Shown piece after piece: positions 8,386 through 17,193 of a stretch of DNA of 64,000 nt. Position 1 is the stretch's first letter, and each line of letters starts with the position of its first letter. Made by a program: the position numbers and the translations under genes. The notes beneath the pieces are model-generated. The model was not told the DNA's origin, ran no database searches, and saw nothing but the letters and a program-made list of their open reading frames with translations. Location: assembly GCA_018268355.1 (NCBI GenBank), contig JAFDWR010000004.1, positions 310,404 through 374,403 of the forward strand. The letters run 5' to 3'. This DNA is from Armatimonadota bacterium. GTDB taxonomy: Bacteria > Armatimonadota > Fimbriimonadia > Fimbriimonadales > Fimbriimonadaceae.

Positions 8386-8733
8386 TTAGCTGCGCTTGAG
8401 GGTCAGCATGATGGGCCCGGCCGGCATCGTGATCGTGCCGTCGGCATTGAGGGTTGCGGTCTGGGTCTGCTTGTCGTCCTTGATCGTGATCGTGTTGCCG
8501 TTGACTTCGAACGTGCCTCGGTAGTCCTTTCCGTCGCCGATGTCGAGCTTGCAGGTGCCGCCTTTCTGGAACTCAGCCTTGAACTTGCTGACCATTTCCT
8601 TGCCCTGGGGCGTGTTGGCCGCGCCGGCGGGGAGTTTGGAGGCGTCGATGACCCAGGTTCCGTCGATGGGCGAGGCCTTGCCGCAGGCGATGAGACAGAG
8701 GGCAGCGAGAGGAATCAGCGAAAAGTGCTTCAT
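8386..8733 (-). CDS. Small lipoprotein, array member 2
   Basis: 115 residues, with MKHFSLIPLAALCLIAC as signal peptide and lipobox. The mature protein has IDGTWVIDASKLP, then FKAEFQKGGTCKLD, GTFEVNGNTITIKD and LKRS at the end, the same plan as its three neighbours. It differs in an extra cysteine (GGTCKL) where the others have DGTxxx. The gap to the next gene in the same direction is 23 bp, so members 2 and 1 are probably co-transcribed. The family is not one I can name; distant similarity to lipocalin-like stress lipoproteins is possible. Confidence 0.8.
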   Translation of the reverse strand: MKHFSLIPLAALCLIACGKASPIDGTWVIDASKLPAGAANTPQGKEMVSKFKAEFQKGGTCKLDIGDGKDYRGTFEVNGNTITIKDDKQTQTATLNADGTITMPAGPIMLTLKRS

Positions 8734-8794
8734 CGCGGCAGTATGCGGGAAGCGGCTGTTTTCGTCAAGCGCAGCAAGATGATCGGGGAGGAAC

Positions 8795-9139
8795 CTACTC
8801 CCGCTTGAAGCGAAGCTTCTCGCCTTGGATGTTCCAGTACAAGGAGCCGCCCTCGAAGGTCATATCGAGCTGTCGGGACGGCGTGCCGCCGATCGTCACC
8901 TTCGTTCCGTTGATCGTGTACCGGTCGGGATACTTCTTCCCGCCGACATCCTGGACGGTAAGGGTCCCGTCGTTCTTGAACTCGATCTTGAAGTTGTTGA
9001 GGAGCGGCGCGTAGGTCGGGTCCTCCGCCATTTTCATGGGAATGGAGTTGGGATCGATCTTCCACGTGCCAATAAGCGTGGGCCTCTTGCAGCCCACCAG
9101 ACCAAGAGCAAGCACCGCCACCACTGCGCACGACTTCAT
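8795..9139 (-). CDS. Small lipoprotein, array member 3
   Basis: 114 residues from the ATG at 9139 (MKSCAVVAVLALGLVGC, with lipobox LVGC). An upstream in-frame ATG at 9178 would add 13 residues that spoil the signal peptide. The mature part reads LIGTWKIDPNSIP, then FKIEFKNDGTLTV, YTINGTKVTIGG and KLRFKRE, matching its neighbours. The spacing to member 2 is 61 bp. Member 4 lies upstream on the same strand but is separated by an intrinsic terminator, so members 3-2-1 probably have their own promoter in 9140-9182. No convincing promoter was found there. The function is unknown. Confidence 0.8.
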   Translation of the reverse strand: MKSCAVVAVLALGLVGCKRPTLIGTWKIDPNSIPMKMAEDPTYAPLLNNFKIEFKNDGTLTVQDVGGKKYPDRYTINGTKVTIGGTPSRQLDMTFEGGSLYWNIQGEKLRFKRE

Positions 9140-9182
9140 GGTTTTAGTATGCAGGAAGAGGCGATTTATGTCATGCAATAAA

Positions 9183-9220
9183 GCAAAGTGGCCGGGGGTG
9201 AATCACCCTCGGCCACTCGG
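9183..9220 (-). terminator. Intrinsic terminator after lipoprotein member 4
   Basis: A stem of about 14-15 bp (9187-9200 with 9204-9217, one G-T pair) and a 3-base loop. On the minus strand it is followed by TTTGCTTTA. On the plus strand it is followed by a weaker T-run. Confidence 0.8.
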
Positions 9221-9238
9221 TTTTCTTGATCAGCGTTC

Positions 9239-9592
9239 TTACTTGCGAACGAACTTGAACGAAATTCCTTGGTTGGTCATCGAGATCGCGCCGTCGTCGC
9301 CGAGCGTTCCCGAGGTGGTCGTGCCCTTGGCATCGGTCACGGTGACCGTCTTGTCCTTGACTTCGTACTTGCCGGTTTCCGTCTTTCCGTCGGGGCCGGT
9401 CGCACTGGTCGTTCCGTCGGCCTTGAATTCGATCTCAACCTTCTTGAGCATTTCAACGGCTTGAGCGTTGCCCTTCACCTGCTCGGGAAGGCTGTTGGTG
9501 TCGATGCCCCATTTTCCAACGACTCCACCGCCCTTACAGGCAACGAGAAGGAGTGCCGAAGCGAGCGCGGCGAGAGCAAGAATCTTTTGCAT
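9239..9592 (-). CDS. Small lipoprotein, array member 4
   Basis: 117 residues from the ATG at 9592 (MQKILALAALASALLLVAC, a clean lipobox). The frame is open far upstream, but that part is antisense to nothing conserved and lies in the tricorn gene's 3' end. The mature protein has VVGKWGIDTNSLP, VEIEFKADGTTSA, GKYEVKDKTVTV, DDGAIS and FKFVRK. This gives the clearest view of the family pattern GxW - EFKxDGT - GKY - DG - FxRK. It is closest to member 1. It lies between a terminator behind the tricorn gene (9619-9649) and its own terminator (9183-9220), so it is a monocistronic unit. Confidence 0.82.
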   Translation of the reverse strand: MQKILALAALASALLLVACKGGGVVGKWGIDTNSLPEQVKGNAQAVEMLKKVEIEFKADGTTSATGPDGKTETGKYEVKDKTVTVTDAKGTTTSGTLGDDGAISMTNQGISFKFVRK

Positions 9593-9618
9593 GGATGCAG
9601 GATAGCAGAGCAAGGGTG

Positions 9619-9649
9619 AAACCGGTCCGAAGTGGGACCTTCGGACCGG
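9619..9649 (-). terminator. Hairpin terminator after the tricorn-like gene
   Basis: An 11-bp perfect stem (9622-9632 with 9639-9649) and a 6-base loop, followed on the minus strand by TTT only. It lies between the tricorn stop (9658) and the lipoprotein start (9592). Confidence 0.6.
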
Positions 9650-9657
9650 CCCCTCCA

Positions 9658-12600
9658 CTAACCGCCCGGCTTGAACGGCGGGATCGCCGGATAGTCGGGT
9701 CGCTTGATCGGCTTCTTCGGGTTCTGGGCGAGCTGCTTCAGGATCTCGGCAATCGCGGCCTCGACCTGCGAGTCCTTGCCCAACCGCCACATCGCCGGGT
9801 CGAGCTCAACCTCGATGTCGGGCGGGGTGCCGATGTTCTCGATCATCCACGTGCCGTCCGGGTTGTACATCGCGTCGTCGGGGGTGCTGATGTTCGCGCC
9901 GTCCGGCAGGCTAAAGCCGTAGTTCGAGATCATCGCGCCCCACGTCCGCTTGCCGACGATGGTGCCCGCCTTGTGGAACCGGAACATGTGGGGGAAGATG
10001 TCGCCGCCCGAGCCCGACATCTCGTTGATGATCATCACCTTCGGGCCATAGACGCCGAGCGCGGGTATACGCCAATCCTTGCCGTAGCGCGTTCGCGAAC
10101 CCGCCACCTGGGGACGAATCATCTCGCGAACCAGGAAGTCGGCAATCGCGCCGCCGTGGTTGAACCGCTCGTCGACGACCATGCCGTCCATGCCCGACTG
10201 GGCATAGTAATAGCGCATGAACTCGCGCCAACCGCCGACGTTGGTGTCGGGGACGTGGACATAGCCAACCCGGCCGCCCGTCGCCTCGAACACGCGTCGC
10301 CGGTTGTCTTCCGACCAGGCTCGGAAGCGGAGATTGGATTCATCCGCCACCGGCAAGACGGTCACCTCGCGCGCGCCCTTGCCATCCGGGGTGGGGCCGA
10401 GCTTGACCCGCACCTGCTTGCCCGCCTTGGCCTCTAGGGCCTCATAGATGTCGGTCGAGTCGCGGAGCTCCTTGCCGTTCACTTCCAGCAGGTATTCGCC
10501 CGCCTTGGCCTCGACGCCCGGCTGGGCGAGCGGCGCGTAAAGCTCGGGGTTCCATCGCTCGCCGTCAAAGACCCGAGTGAGCCGATAGCGACCGTTCTCA
10601 AACTTGAAGTCGGCACCGAGAAGGCCACCGGGGACGCTCGGCACCCCGGCGGGGCCGTTGTCGCCGCCGCTGATGAACATGTGGCCGACGCTGATCTCGC
10701 CCATCACCTCGGTGAAGAGGTAGTTGAGGTCGGCGCGGGTCTTCAGGTGCGGCAAGAACGCCTCATAGCGCTTGGCGACCTGAGTGAGGTCGACGCCGTG
10801 GACGTTCGGGTCATAGAACGAGAGCTTTTGCTTCTTCACCGCGAGCCAGTACAGGCGTCGCCACTCGTCGAGCGGGTTGATCTTCACGCGGAGGTCGCCC
10901 ACCGCGACAGGAGCCCCGCCACCAATCGGTCCGAGGGTCGAAACAACGCTGGCTCCGCCAAAGCTAGAAACGAGCGCCTTGGTTCCGTCGGGATTGGTCT
11001 TGATCTCGTCGATGCCTTGGCCCCACGGGGTCACCTTACGACCCTCAAACGAGAAGCGGTGGAGGACGGGCGGGGTCGTCGGCCCTTCAATCGAGGTCGG
11101 CCGCGTCCCCGAGGCGATCGCGAAAAGCACGCCGGGGGTTCCTGGCTCGAGGCTGGAATACGACTGCTTCGGGAACGGAAGAACAAAGGTTCGGCCCTGA
11201 ATTCCGTCGAGGTCGACCACGGTCTTCACTGGGGCGGGCTTTTCGCCGGGAGCGGCGCCGGTCTTCTCTTCGTCCGATTCCGGTTCGAGCGGGTTCGGCG
11301 CGCCCTTGCGGAGCGAAATGCCATAGATGTTCGACGTGACGTTGGCGGAGAGGTAGGACGAGATGTCCTGGAGTTCATAGCCAAAGCCCGCGTCGGTCGA
11401 GGCCGCGAAGTACAGGTACTTGCCGCTCCGGTCGAAGCAGGGCTCGGAGACCAGCGAGAGCCCATCGGTAACCTGGGTCGACTTCTTCTCGCTCACGTTG
11501 TAAAGGAACGCGGCGGTGAAGGAGCTTTCGAGGTCCTTGACGTACGTGATCCAGGTGCCGTCGGGCGACCATTTAGCATTGAGTGCGGTGATTCCACGGC
11601 GCAGCAGCGAGTCGACCTTTGTCGAAGACTTCGTCGCGACGTCGAAGACGAACAAGGTGCGCGAGATGTCTTCGAAAAGCAGCTTCTTGCCATCGGGTGA
11701 CCAAACGATGTTCGAGAACATCGAAGGCCGGTCGCCCACGGTGATGAACTGCTCTTTACCGGTGGCCGCGTCCCAAAGGACGAGCTGGTAGTCGCCCTTC
11801 TCGTCCGAGAAGTAGGCAATCGTCTTGCCGTCCGGCGACCAGGCGGGCGAGGATCGGTCCACGCCTGCGGTCTCGTTGAGGATCCGCGAATCGCCCTTGG
11901 AAACCGGCGAGGTGAAGATGAAGCCGCGCGCAGTGCCCACCACCCGCTGGCCGGAGGGCGAAAGGTCGCGGATGTTGGCGCGACGACCGAGGTCCTTGAA
12001 CTGAGTTCGGACCTGCGGGAAGTCGCCCGCAATCGTGATCGGCACCCGCTTGGCTTGGCGAGTTTTGGGGTCAAAGAGGACGATGCCTCCCACTTGTTCG
12101 AGGACGATCACGCCGTCGCCTGCCGAGGCGGTCTTGAACTCGTAGTCGGTGCCCGCGACCTCTTCGGAAACTCGGCCCGACTTGAGGTCATAGCGGTTCA
12201 GGCCGACCTTGCCCTTCGCGTCGGAAAGGTAGTAGATCGAATCGCCGATCCACATCGGCTGGTCGTCGGTCCAGTTCTTTCGCGGGATCGCCTTCACCTT
12301 GCTGTCGCTGAGGTTGCCGATCCAAATTGGGGTGGTCTGGCCGCCGCGATAGCGCTTCCAGGCCTGCTGCCACTTACCGTTTGGGACGTAGGCGATCTTG
12401 GTCCCGTCGGGGCTCATCGTCGCGCGGGCCACGGCCGGGAAGGGGAGCCGGGCGGGGAAACCACCTTCGACGCTCACCGAGAAAAGCTGGGTGTAGTCGG
12501 TCGGCGAGAGCGCGCTGGAGATGTAGAGGACCGACTTACCGTCGGACGACCATCCGGTGACGAACTCGGCGTCGGGGTGGGCGGTCAGCCGCTTGGGCAC

Positions 12601-12879
12601 GCCACCCGTCGCCGGCATGACAAAGACGTCTGTGTTGCCGTCGTACTGTCCGGAAAACGCGATCCACTTGCCGTCGGGCGAGAATCGGGGCATCGATTCT
12701 GCGCCCGGTGACGAGGTGAGCCGGGTGGCCGCGCCGCCCTCTCGCGGGACGCTCCAGAGGTCGTTGGCGAACCGGAAGACAATGCTTGTCTTGCTGACGG
12801 TCGGCTCTTGAAGGATGAGCGGGGGGACGTCGGCGACTTGGATCGCTCGAAGCGCAGCAAGGAGGATGAGACTAGGCAT
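9658..12879 (-). CDS. Tricorn-protease homologue (S41 family)
   Basis: About 1,073 residues from the ATG at 12879 (MPSLILLAALRAIQVADVPP). The in-frame ATG at 13014 adds an unlikely Pro/Arg-rich stretch. Order: a short hydrophobic leader; TolB-like propeller blades (FSPDGKWIAFSG, WSPDGKTIAYFSDE, WSPDGKKLLFED) making two propellers to about residue 680; a helical linker; a PDZ domain (about 760-840, LLEVNGKELRDSTDIYEAL); and the S41 core. The probable nucleophile is a serine in NEMSGSGGDIFP, followed by VGKRTWGA and ENIGTPPDIEVE. Tricorn cuts peptides from larger proteases; the leader here suggests export to the periplasm. A hairpin terminator follows. Confidence 0.93.
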   Translation of the reverse strand: MPSLILLAALRAIQVADVPPLILQEPTVSKTSIVFRFANDLWSVPREGGAATRLTSSPGAESMPRFSPDGKWIAFSGQYDGNTDVFVMPATGGVPKRLTAHPDAEFVTGWSSDGKSVLYISSALSPTDYTQLFSVSVEGGFPARLPFPAVARATMSPDGTKIAYVPNGKWQQAWKRYRGGQTTPIWIGNLSDSKVKAIPRKNWTDDQPMWIGDSIYYLSDAKGKVGLNRYDLKSGRVSEEVAGTDYEFKTASAGDGVIVLEQVGGIVLFDPKTRQAKRVPITIAGDFPQVRTQFKDLGRRANIRDLSPSGQRVVGTARGFIFTSPVSKGDSRILNETAGVDRSSPAWSPDGKTIAYFSDEKGDYQLVLWDAATGKEQFITVGDRPSMFSNIVWSPDGKKLLFEDISRTLFVFDVATKSSTKVDSLLRRGITALNAKWSPDGTWITYVKDLESSFTAAFLYNVSEKKSTQVTDGLSLVSEPCFDRSGKYLYFAASTDAGFGYELQDISSYLSANVTSNIYGISLRKGAPNPLEPESDEEKTGAAPGEKPAPVKTVVDLDGIQGRTFVLPFPKQSYSSLEPGTPGVLFAIASGTRPTSIEGPTTPPVLHRFSFEGRKVTPWGQGIDEIKTNPDGTKALVSSFGGASVVSTLGPIGGGAPVAVGDLRVKINPLDEWRRLYWLAVKKQKLSFYDPNVHGVDLTQVAKRYEAFLPHLKTRADLNYLFTEVMGEISVGHMFISGGDNGPAGVPSVPGGLLGADFKFENGRYRLTRVFDGERWNPELYAPLAQPGVEAKAGEYLLEVNGKELRDSTDIYEALEAKAGKQVRVKLGPTPDGKGAREVTVLPVADESNLRFRAWSEDNRRRVFEATGGRVGYVHVPDTNVGGWREFMRYYYAQSGMDGMVVDERFNHGGAIADFLVREMIRPQVAGSRTRYGKDWRIPALGVYGPKVMIINEMSGSGGDIFPHMFRFHKAGTIVGKRTWGAMISNYGFSLPDGANISTPDDAMYNPDGTWMIENIGTPPDIEVELDPAMWRLGKDSQVEAAIAEILKQLAQNPKKPIKRPDYPAIPPFKPGG

Positions 12880-13031
12880 AAGGCAATCGGCGTTGCGGGG
12901 CAACGCCGTGAGTCTAACCCGAAACGGGTTGGGGCGTGGTGGGTCCTTCCTGGGCCGGCAAATCAGCGCTACGATCAGCCCCGGGAACTTGTCAATCCAC
13001 CCTTGCGTAACCACCCCAGAGGCTTATCCTG

Positions 13032-13547
13032 ATGGTTCTACTCACCACGCTTGCACTCGCTCATTTCGCCGGGCTGAAGCCGCCCGCGACGCTGACGATC
13101 CCGGACAACAGCCTTCCCTTCCGGCGTGGAACGGATGCGAAAGGCAAGAACGTTTTCCCCGGCCAGATTCTCCAGTGGAACTATTGGGACCGCGCCCTCG
13201 ACAGCGGCGAGCTCTCGATGAATCCGCAGGGATTCGGGTCGATGCCAAGCAACCAGCCGTTCCACCCCACCAAGGCATTCACCCTTAAGGCGCGAATCCG
13301 GCTCGAAAAGGACGCTGCGGGAAGGATCTTTGACAAGGTCAGCCCCGGCAAGCGAGACGGTCTTTTCCTCGAGGTCCAGCCGGGACGACGTCTACGCTTG
13401 GTCGTGGGCAGCTTCACGCTGAGTTCTAACCCGGTCCTGACGCTGGGCAAAGAACACACGGTCGCCGCCGTTTTTGGCGCTCAGGAAAGCGATGCCTTCC
13501 TGGTCGTTGATGGTCAGATCGTCGCCCTCTACCGAACCGGCCGCTAG
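13032..13547 (+). CDS. Exported LamG/concanavalin-like domain protein
   Basis: A 171-residue protein with a short hydrophobic N-terminus (MVLLTTLALAHFAG) that looks like a signal peptide. Residues about 70-165 follow the pattern of a laminin-G-like jelly roll: FTLKARIRLEKDAAGRIFDKV, GLFLEVQPGRRLRLVVGSF, then HTVAAVFG and FLVVDGQIVALY. Such domains bind carbohydrates or surfaces in exported proteins. A single domain with no enzyme attached is unusual but known. The gene is divergent from the tricorn-like gene and overlaps the next, convergent gene by 4 bp. The specific role is unknown. Confidence 0.68.
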   Translation: MVLLTTLALAHFAGLKPPATLTIPDNSLPFRRGTDAKGKNVFPGQILQWNYWDRALDSGELSMNPQGFGSMPSNQPFHPTKAFTLKARIRLEKDAAGRIFDKVSPGKRDGLFLEVQPGRRLRLVVGSFTLSSNPVLTLGKEHTVAAVFGAQESDAFLVVDGQIVALYRTGR

Positions 13548-14200
13548 CGCCGGTTGCTGGCCGCCGCGAACTTGAGGATGAGCTTCGGACGAAGCTCGTC
13601 CTTGCCGTTGTCGTTGCTAAACAGCTTGTAGACCGTCCGCGCGCCGCCCTCTTGGGGTGACATCTTCGAGGTCAGCACCATCGACATCACCTTCGGCGCG
13701 GCGGCAAAGTCGGCCGCGAAGGGGCTGTCCTTGGCGAGCAGGTTGATCCGAATCACAACCGGCTTTTCGGGGGTGATCTCAGTCGCAGAGCCCTCGCCAT
13801 AAAGGCCCTTGTCCTTCATCGTCGGGCCGTTCTTGGTCGTGTATCCATAGTCAAAGCCCTTTTCCTGCCAGTCGCTGCGCCAGGGACGGGCTTGGAGCGG
13901 GGCGGCCTTCGAAGCCTCTACGTCGAACGGCGGATTGGCCACGTTCTGGACCACGAGTTCGGCGGATTCTAGCTTGCCGGCGGGAGCCGCTTTCCACTCA
14001 AACTTCAGGTAGCTGTAGCTGAAGCTTTCGACCTCGCCGAGGGTCGGCGCAAGGGCGACCTCGCCATCACCCCAAACGCGCAAGAACGGGTCCTTGGTGG
14101 GGTCAGAAGCGTGCCCATAGGCCCACACATCCGCGGTGGGATTGAGCGTGATCGTGGTGGGTTCGGAGGCAGTCAGGGCGAGAAGCGCGAGGAGGACCAT
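13544..14200 (-). CDS. Exported DNRLRE-type (CBM96-like) domain protein
   Basis: 218 residues with a signal-like start (MVLLALLALTASEP). The body opens TTITLNPTADVWAYGHASDPTKDPFLRVWGDG and continues with SYLKFEW, LESAELVVQNVAN and a C-terminal ELRPKLILKF. This is the layout of DNRLRE domains: a paralysed catalogue of beta strands that begins with DxxV, has YLKFD in the middle and RPxLxL at the end. They occur in carbohydrate-active or adhesive exported proteins. No catalytic residues are expected. The first codons share the start MVLLxLxALT with the convergent neighbour at 13032, probably by chance of signal peptide composition. Confidence 0.7.
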   Translation of the reverse strand: MVLLALLALTASEPTTITLNPTADVWAYGHASDPTKDPFLRVWGDGEVALAPTLGEVESFSYSYLKFEWKAAPAGKLESAELVVQNVANPPFDVEASKAAPLQARPWRSDWQEKGFDYGYTTKNGPTMKDKGLYGEGSATEITPEKPVVIRINLLAKDSPFAADFAAAPKVMSMVLTSKMSPQEGGARTVYKLFSNDNGKDELRPKLILKFAAASNRR

Positions 14201-14251
14201 GCTGCCCTATTCTACGTCGCCCGGGGGCATCGACGCGCCACAATAGAGGAG

Positions 14252-16576
14252 ATGCACGCCCTCCGCGTTCTCGAATTCTCCAAGGTCCTCGCCAGGATTC
14301 AGCGTCATGCTGAGTCCGAGCTTGGTGCTGCGGTGGTCGAGGGCCTTGCGCCGAGCTTTGTCACCGAAGAGGCCACGCGCCGACTCGCGATGACCAAGGA
14401 GGCCTATGAGTGCATCGCGAATGCCTCGCCTCCGAGCCTCGTCGGACTCCGGGACCTGCGCCGGTCGCTCGACCAGGCCGCAAAGGGCGCGACCCTCGCG
14501 GGGGAAACGCTTTGGTACGTCGGCCACGCGCTCACCGGGATGCGCGAGATGAAGGCGTTCCTTTCGGGCCGCGCCGAACGGGTCCCCCTCCTTGCGGAAG
14601 AAGCGCAATCATTGCCCATCGAGCAACGGCTGGAAGATGCCCTCCACGCGAGCTTGGAAAGCAGCGGCGAAGTGAAAGATGGGGCGAGCACGACCCTCGC
14701 CGACCTTCGCCAGCGGCAGCGAAACACGGTTCAGCGCATCCAGGAGCGCATTCAAAGCACGACCACCGGCCCATTGCGCGAATTCCTCAGCGACCCGATT
14801 TACACCGTTCGCGAGGGCCGCTACGTTGTGCCAGTGAAGTCGGAATACCGCTCGCGGGTGAAGGGCGTGGTCCACGACGCTTCGGCTTCGGGGGCGACGG
14901 TTTACATCGAGCCAGAAGAGGTGTTGCAACTCGGCAACACGCTGCGCGAACTCGCGGGTCGCGAGCGGGAGGAGATCGGCAAGATCCTCGCGGCTCTCTC
15001 CAAGCGGGTGGGCGAGGTGGGCGGTCAGATCAGCGTCGGGCTCGACGCGGGGGCGCGCATCGACGCCGCGCTTGCGATTGCGAAGTATGCGTTTGAGATC
15101 GGCGGCGTCTTTCCGGAGGTGCTGTCGGGGCCGGTGCTTGAGATCCAAAAAGGGAAGCACCCTTTGCTCGACGCGGAGAAGGTGGTTCCGCTCGACTTTG
15201 CGGTCGGCCGCGAGGTCCAGGGCGTGCTCATCACGGGTCCGAACACGGGCGGAAAGACGGTCGCGCTGAAGGTCGTTGGCCTGTTTGTGGCGATGCTCCA
15301 AACCGGCATTCCGGTTCCCGCGCTCCACGTCCGCGCAGGGCACTTCAACGGGCTTTGGGCGGATATCGGCGACGAACAGTCGATTCAGCAATCGCTCAGC
15401 ACCTTCAGCGGCCACATCAAGAACATCTCGGAGGCCTTGCGCGAGATCAAAAAGGGCTCGCTGGTGCTGTTTGACGAACTCGGGGCGGGCACTGACCCCG
15501 CCGAGGGTGCCGCGCTCGCGAAAGCGATCTTGCTCGAGCTGCAGGACCAGGGTGCGATCACGGTTTCGAGCTCGCACTATGGTGAACTGAAGGCGTTTGC
15601 CTTCACCCAGGCCGGGTTCCAGAACGCGGCGATGGAGTTCGACTTAAAGTCGCTGCGGCCGACTTATCGGCTGCTGATGGGGGCTTCGGGGGCGTCGCAG
15701 GCGCTTCGCATCGCCGAGCGATTTGGGATTCCGCCGCGCGTGATCTCCCGTGCGAAGGAGGGCCTCAGCGACCAGCATGTTGACCTTGCGCTGCTGATGG
15801 AGGAGCTCGACCGGTCGCAAAAGCGGGCTCGTCAGGCTCAATCGGAAGCGGACCGTCGCACCGAGGAGCTCCGCAAGCTGGAGGAGCGGGCGCGCAAGAA
15901 GCTGCTGGAGGCAGAGGAGATTCGGGACAAGGCGGCGAGCCGGGCCGGGAAGGAGCTGGAGGAAACCCTGCGCGAACTCCGACTCCAGGCGCAGGAGCTC
16001 TTTGACGAGCTGAAGCGGAACCCCGCCCGGGCGACCGAGATTCGCCGCGAACTCGAGCAGGTTCAGCTCAAGGGTTCGCAAAAGAAGCGTGCGCTCGGTC
16101 CCAAGGAGCGTCCGGTCGCGGCGACGACCTCGGTCCAGCTCGAGCCGGGGGCGAAGGTGAAGATGGACGGCTATTCCCATGCAGGCGTCGTGCTCGAGGC
16201 GCCCAAGGCGGGGCGGGTGAAGGTGCAGTTTGGGTTGATGAAGATGGAGGTGAAGGTGAGCAGTCTCACGCTCAGCCACGAGGTTCCGAAGGCCGCGCCT
16301 CGCCCCAACTTGCAGTTGCAAAAGGTTTCGACTGCGACGACCGAGATCAGCCTTCGCGGGATGCGATTTGAGGATGCCCAGCTTGAACTGGAGAAGTTCA
16401 TCGACGACTCCGTGCTCGCGGGCTTGGAGTCGGTGCGGATTGTCCACGGCAAGGGCGAAGGGATTTTGCGGAAGATGGTGTCGGACATGCTGCGTCGGCA
16501 TCGGCACGTTTCGAGCTTTGCGGAGGCCCAGCCCGCCGAGGGCGGGGCTGGAGTGACGATCGCCCGCTTGGGTTGA
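14252..16576 (+). CDS. mutS2: MutS2 endonuclease/ATPase
   Basis: A 774-residue protein starting MHALRVLEFSKVL after a good AGAGGAG site. The upstream open frame to 14111 is antisense to the DNRLRE gene. The core and clamp-like helices cover about residues 1-310. Walker A GPNTGGKT is near 329-336, and the Walker B/signature DELGAGTDPAEGAA is near 407. A coiled coil runs from about 520 to 600. A KOW-like strand region precedes a C-terminal Smr nuclease domain (about 700-774, with LRGMRFEDA and HGKGEGILR). In other bacteria MutS2 acts on recombination intermediates or collided ribosomes. The gene is followed by a repeat-filled gap. Confidence 0.96.
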   Translation: MHALRVLEFSKVLARIQRHAESELGAAVVEGLAPSFVTEEATRRLAMTKEAYECIANASPPSLVGLRDLRRSLDQAAKGATLAGETLWYVGHALTGMREMKAFLSGRAERVPLLAEEAQSLPIEQRLEDALHASLESSGEVKDGASTTLADLRQRQRNTVQRIQERIQSTTTGPLREFLSDPIYTVREGRYVVPVKSEYRSRVKGVVHDASASGATVYIEPEEVLQLGNTLRELAGREREEIGKILAALSKRVGEVGGQISVGLDAGARIDAALAIAKYAFEIGGVFPEVLSGPVLEIQKGKHPLLDAEKVVPLDFAVGREVQGVLITGPNTGGKTVALKVVGLFVAMLQTGIPVPALHVRAGHFNGLWADIGDEQSIQQSLSTFSGHIKNISEALREIKKGSLVLFDELGAGTDPAEGAALAKAILLELQDQGAITVSSSHYGELKAFAFTQAGFQNAAMEFDLKSLRPTYRLLMGASGASQALRIAERFGIPPRVISRAKEGLSDQHVDLALLMEELDRSQKRARQAQSEADRRTEELRKLEERARKKLLEAEEIRDKAASRAGKELEETLRELRLQAQELFDELKRNPARATEIRRELEQVQLKGSQKKRALGPKERPVAATTSVQLEPGAKVKMDGYSHAGVVLEAPKAGRVKVQFGLMKMEVKVSSLTLSHEVPKAAPRPNLQLQKVSTATTEISLRGMRFEDAQLELEKFIDDSVLAGLESVRIVHGKGEGILRKMVSDMLRRHRHVSSFAEAQPAEGGAGVTIARLG

Positions 16577-16588
16577 GGGTTTTTGGGG

Positions 16589-16732
16589 TTGTTCCCGCCG
16601 GCCCGCAGCGTGAGTCATCGTTTTTGGTGGGGCGGATCGTGCTTAGGGGCAGAGTGTTCCCGCCGGCCCGCAGCCACGCCCCAGCTTGGGACCCCGACGC
16701 TCCGCGTCGCCCAAGCTACCGCCCCGGCGGGG
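16589..16732. repeat. Intergenic repeat, module A, copy 1
   Basis: About 144 bp starting 12 bases after the mutS2 stop. It is closely similar to 22069-22213 (module A, copy 2), and the stretch 16684-16732 is base-for-base the same as 22165-22213. Inside are nested inverted repeats: AGCTTGGG/CCCAAGCT (16683-16690 and 16710-16717) around GACGC/GCGTC (16696-16700 and 16704-16708). A direct repeat, GTTCCCGCCGGCCCGCAGC, occurs at about 16591 and 16656. It has the look of a REP-like extragenic palindrome. No coding function. Confidence 0.85.
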
Positions 16733-16848
16733 ACAAGCCCGTGGGGGATTTAGAGCTCTCGCCTCGGCGCCCTGCGTCTAATTGTCGGCGGAGGTCCTTG
16801 TTGAGAGATGGGCCGAGGCTGTGTTTGCGTCAATGGAAATCCGTCACC

Positions 16849-16885
16849 CGCGCCCGGGGCGGAGCCGAGCGCAGCGAGGCGAGGG
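16849..16885. repeat. Intergenic repeat, module B, copy 1
   Basis: A short GC-rich module (CGCCCGGGGCGGAG followed by AGCG units and GAGGG) that resembles 22331-22366. On its own it might be a chance match, but it sits between modules A and C at both loci. The 110 bases between modules A and B (16733-16848) show nothing I can interpret. Confidence 0.5.
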
Positions 16886-16910
16886 TGGCGTGAGCGGTGT
16901 CACGAGCCGC

Positions 16911-17105
16911 CTGCCCCATAGCACGCTTTGACCATCCCGCAAGCACGGGGACAGCCTCGGGCGGGCGCGGGGAAGGCTGCAATCTCAAAATCCGCCTGCC
17001 CCATAGCACGCCTTTGCGCACTTGGGAGCGCGGGGACAGCATGCCCCATAGCACGCCTTTGACCAATCCGCAAACACGGGGACAGCCTCGGGCGGGCGCG
17101 GGGGC
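16911..17105. repeat. Intergenic repeat, module C, three tandem-like copies
   Basis: Three related units: 16911-16975, 16995-17040 and 17041-17105. Each begins with (GC)CTGCCCCATAGCACGC or a close variant and ends in CACGGGGACAGC or GCGGGGACAGC. The first and third go on to CTCGGGCGGGCGCGGGG. A fourth, more diverged unit is at 22393-22457. The spacer 17106-17193 before sdhA has no clear promoter apart from the ribosome site. The sdhA frame happens to stay open through the units, but they are not coding. Confidence 0.8.
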
Positions 17106-17193
17106 ACTGCACCACCAATCCGAGCCCACCTTGCAATCCAAGACAGCCAAGCGCACTCGCCCATCGGAACTGCGTAGAATAGAGAGGATTGAT

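Noticed and set aside
16911-17105. Three spaced repeats read as a possible CRISPR array.
   Set aside because: Units differ in length and sequence, spacers are not of regular size, and no cas gene is present.
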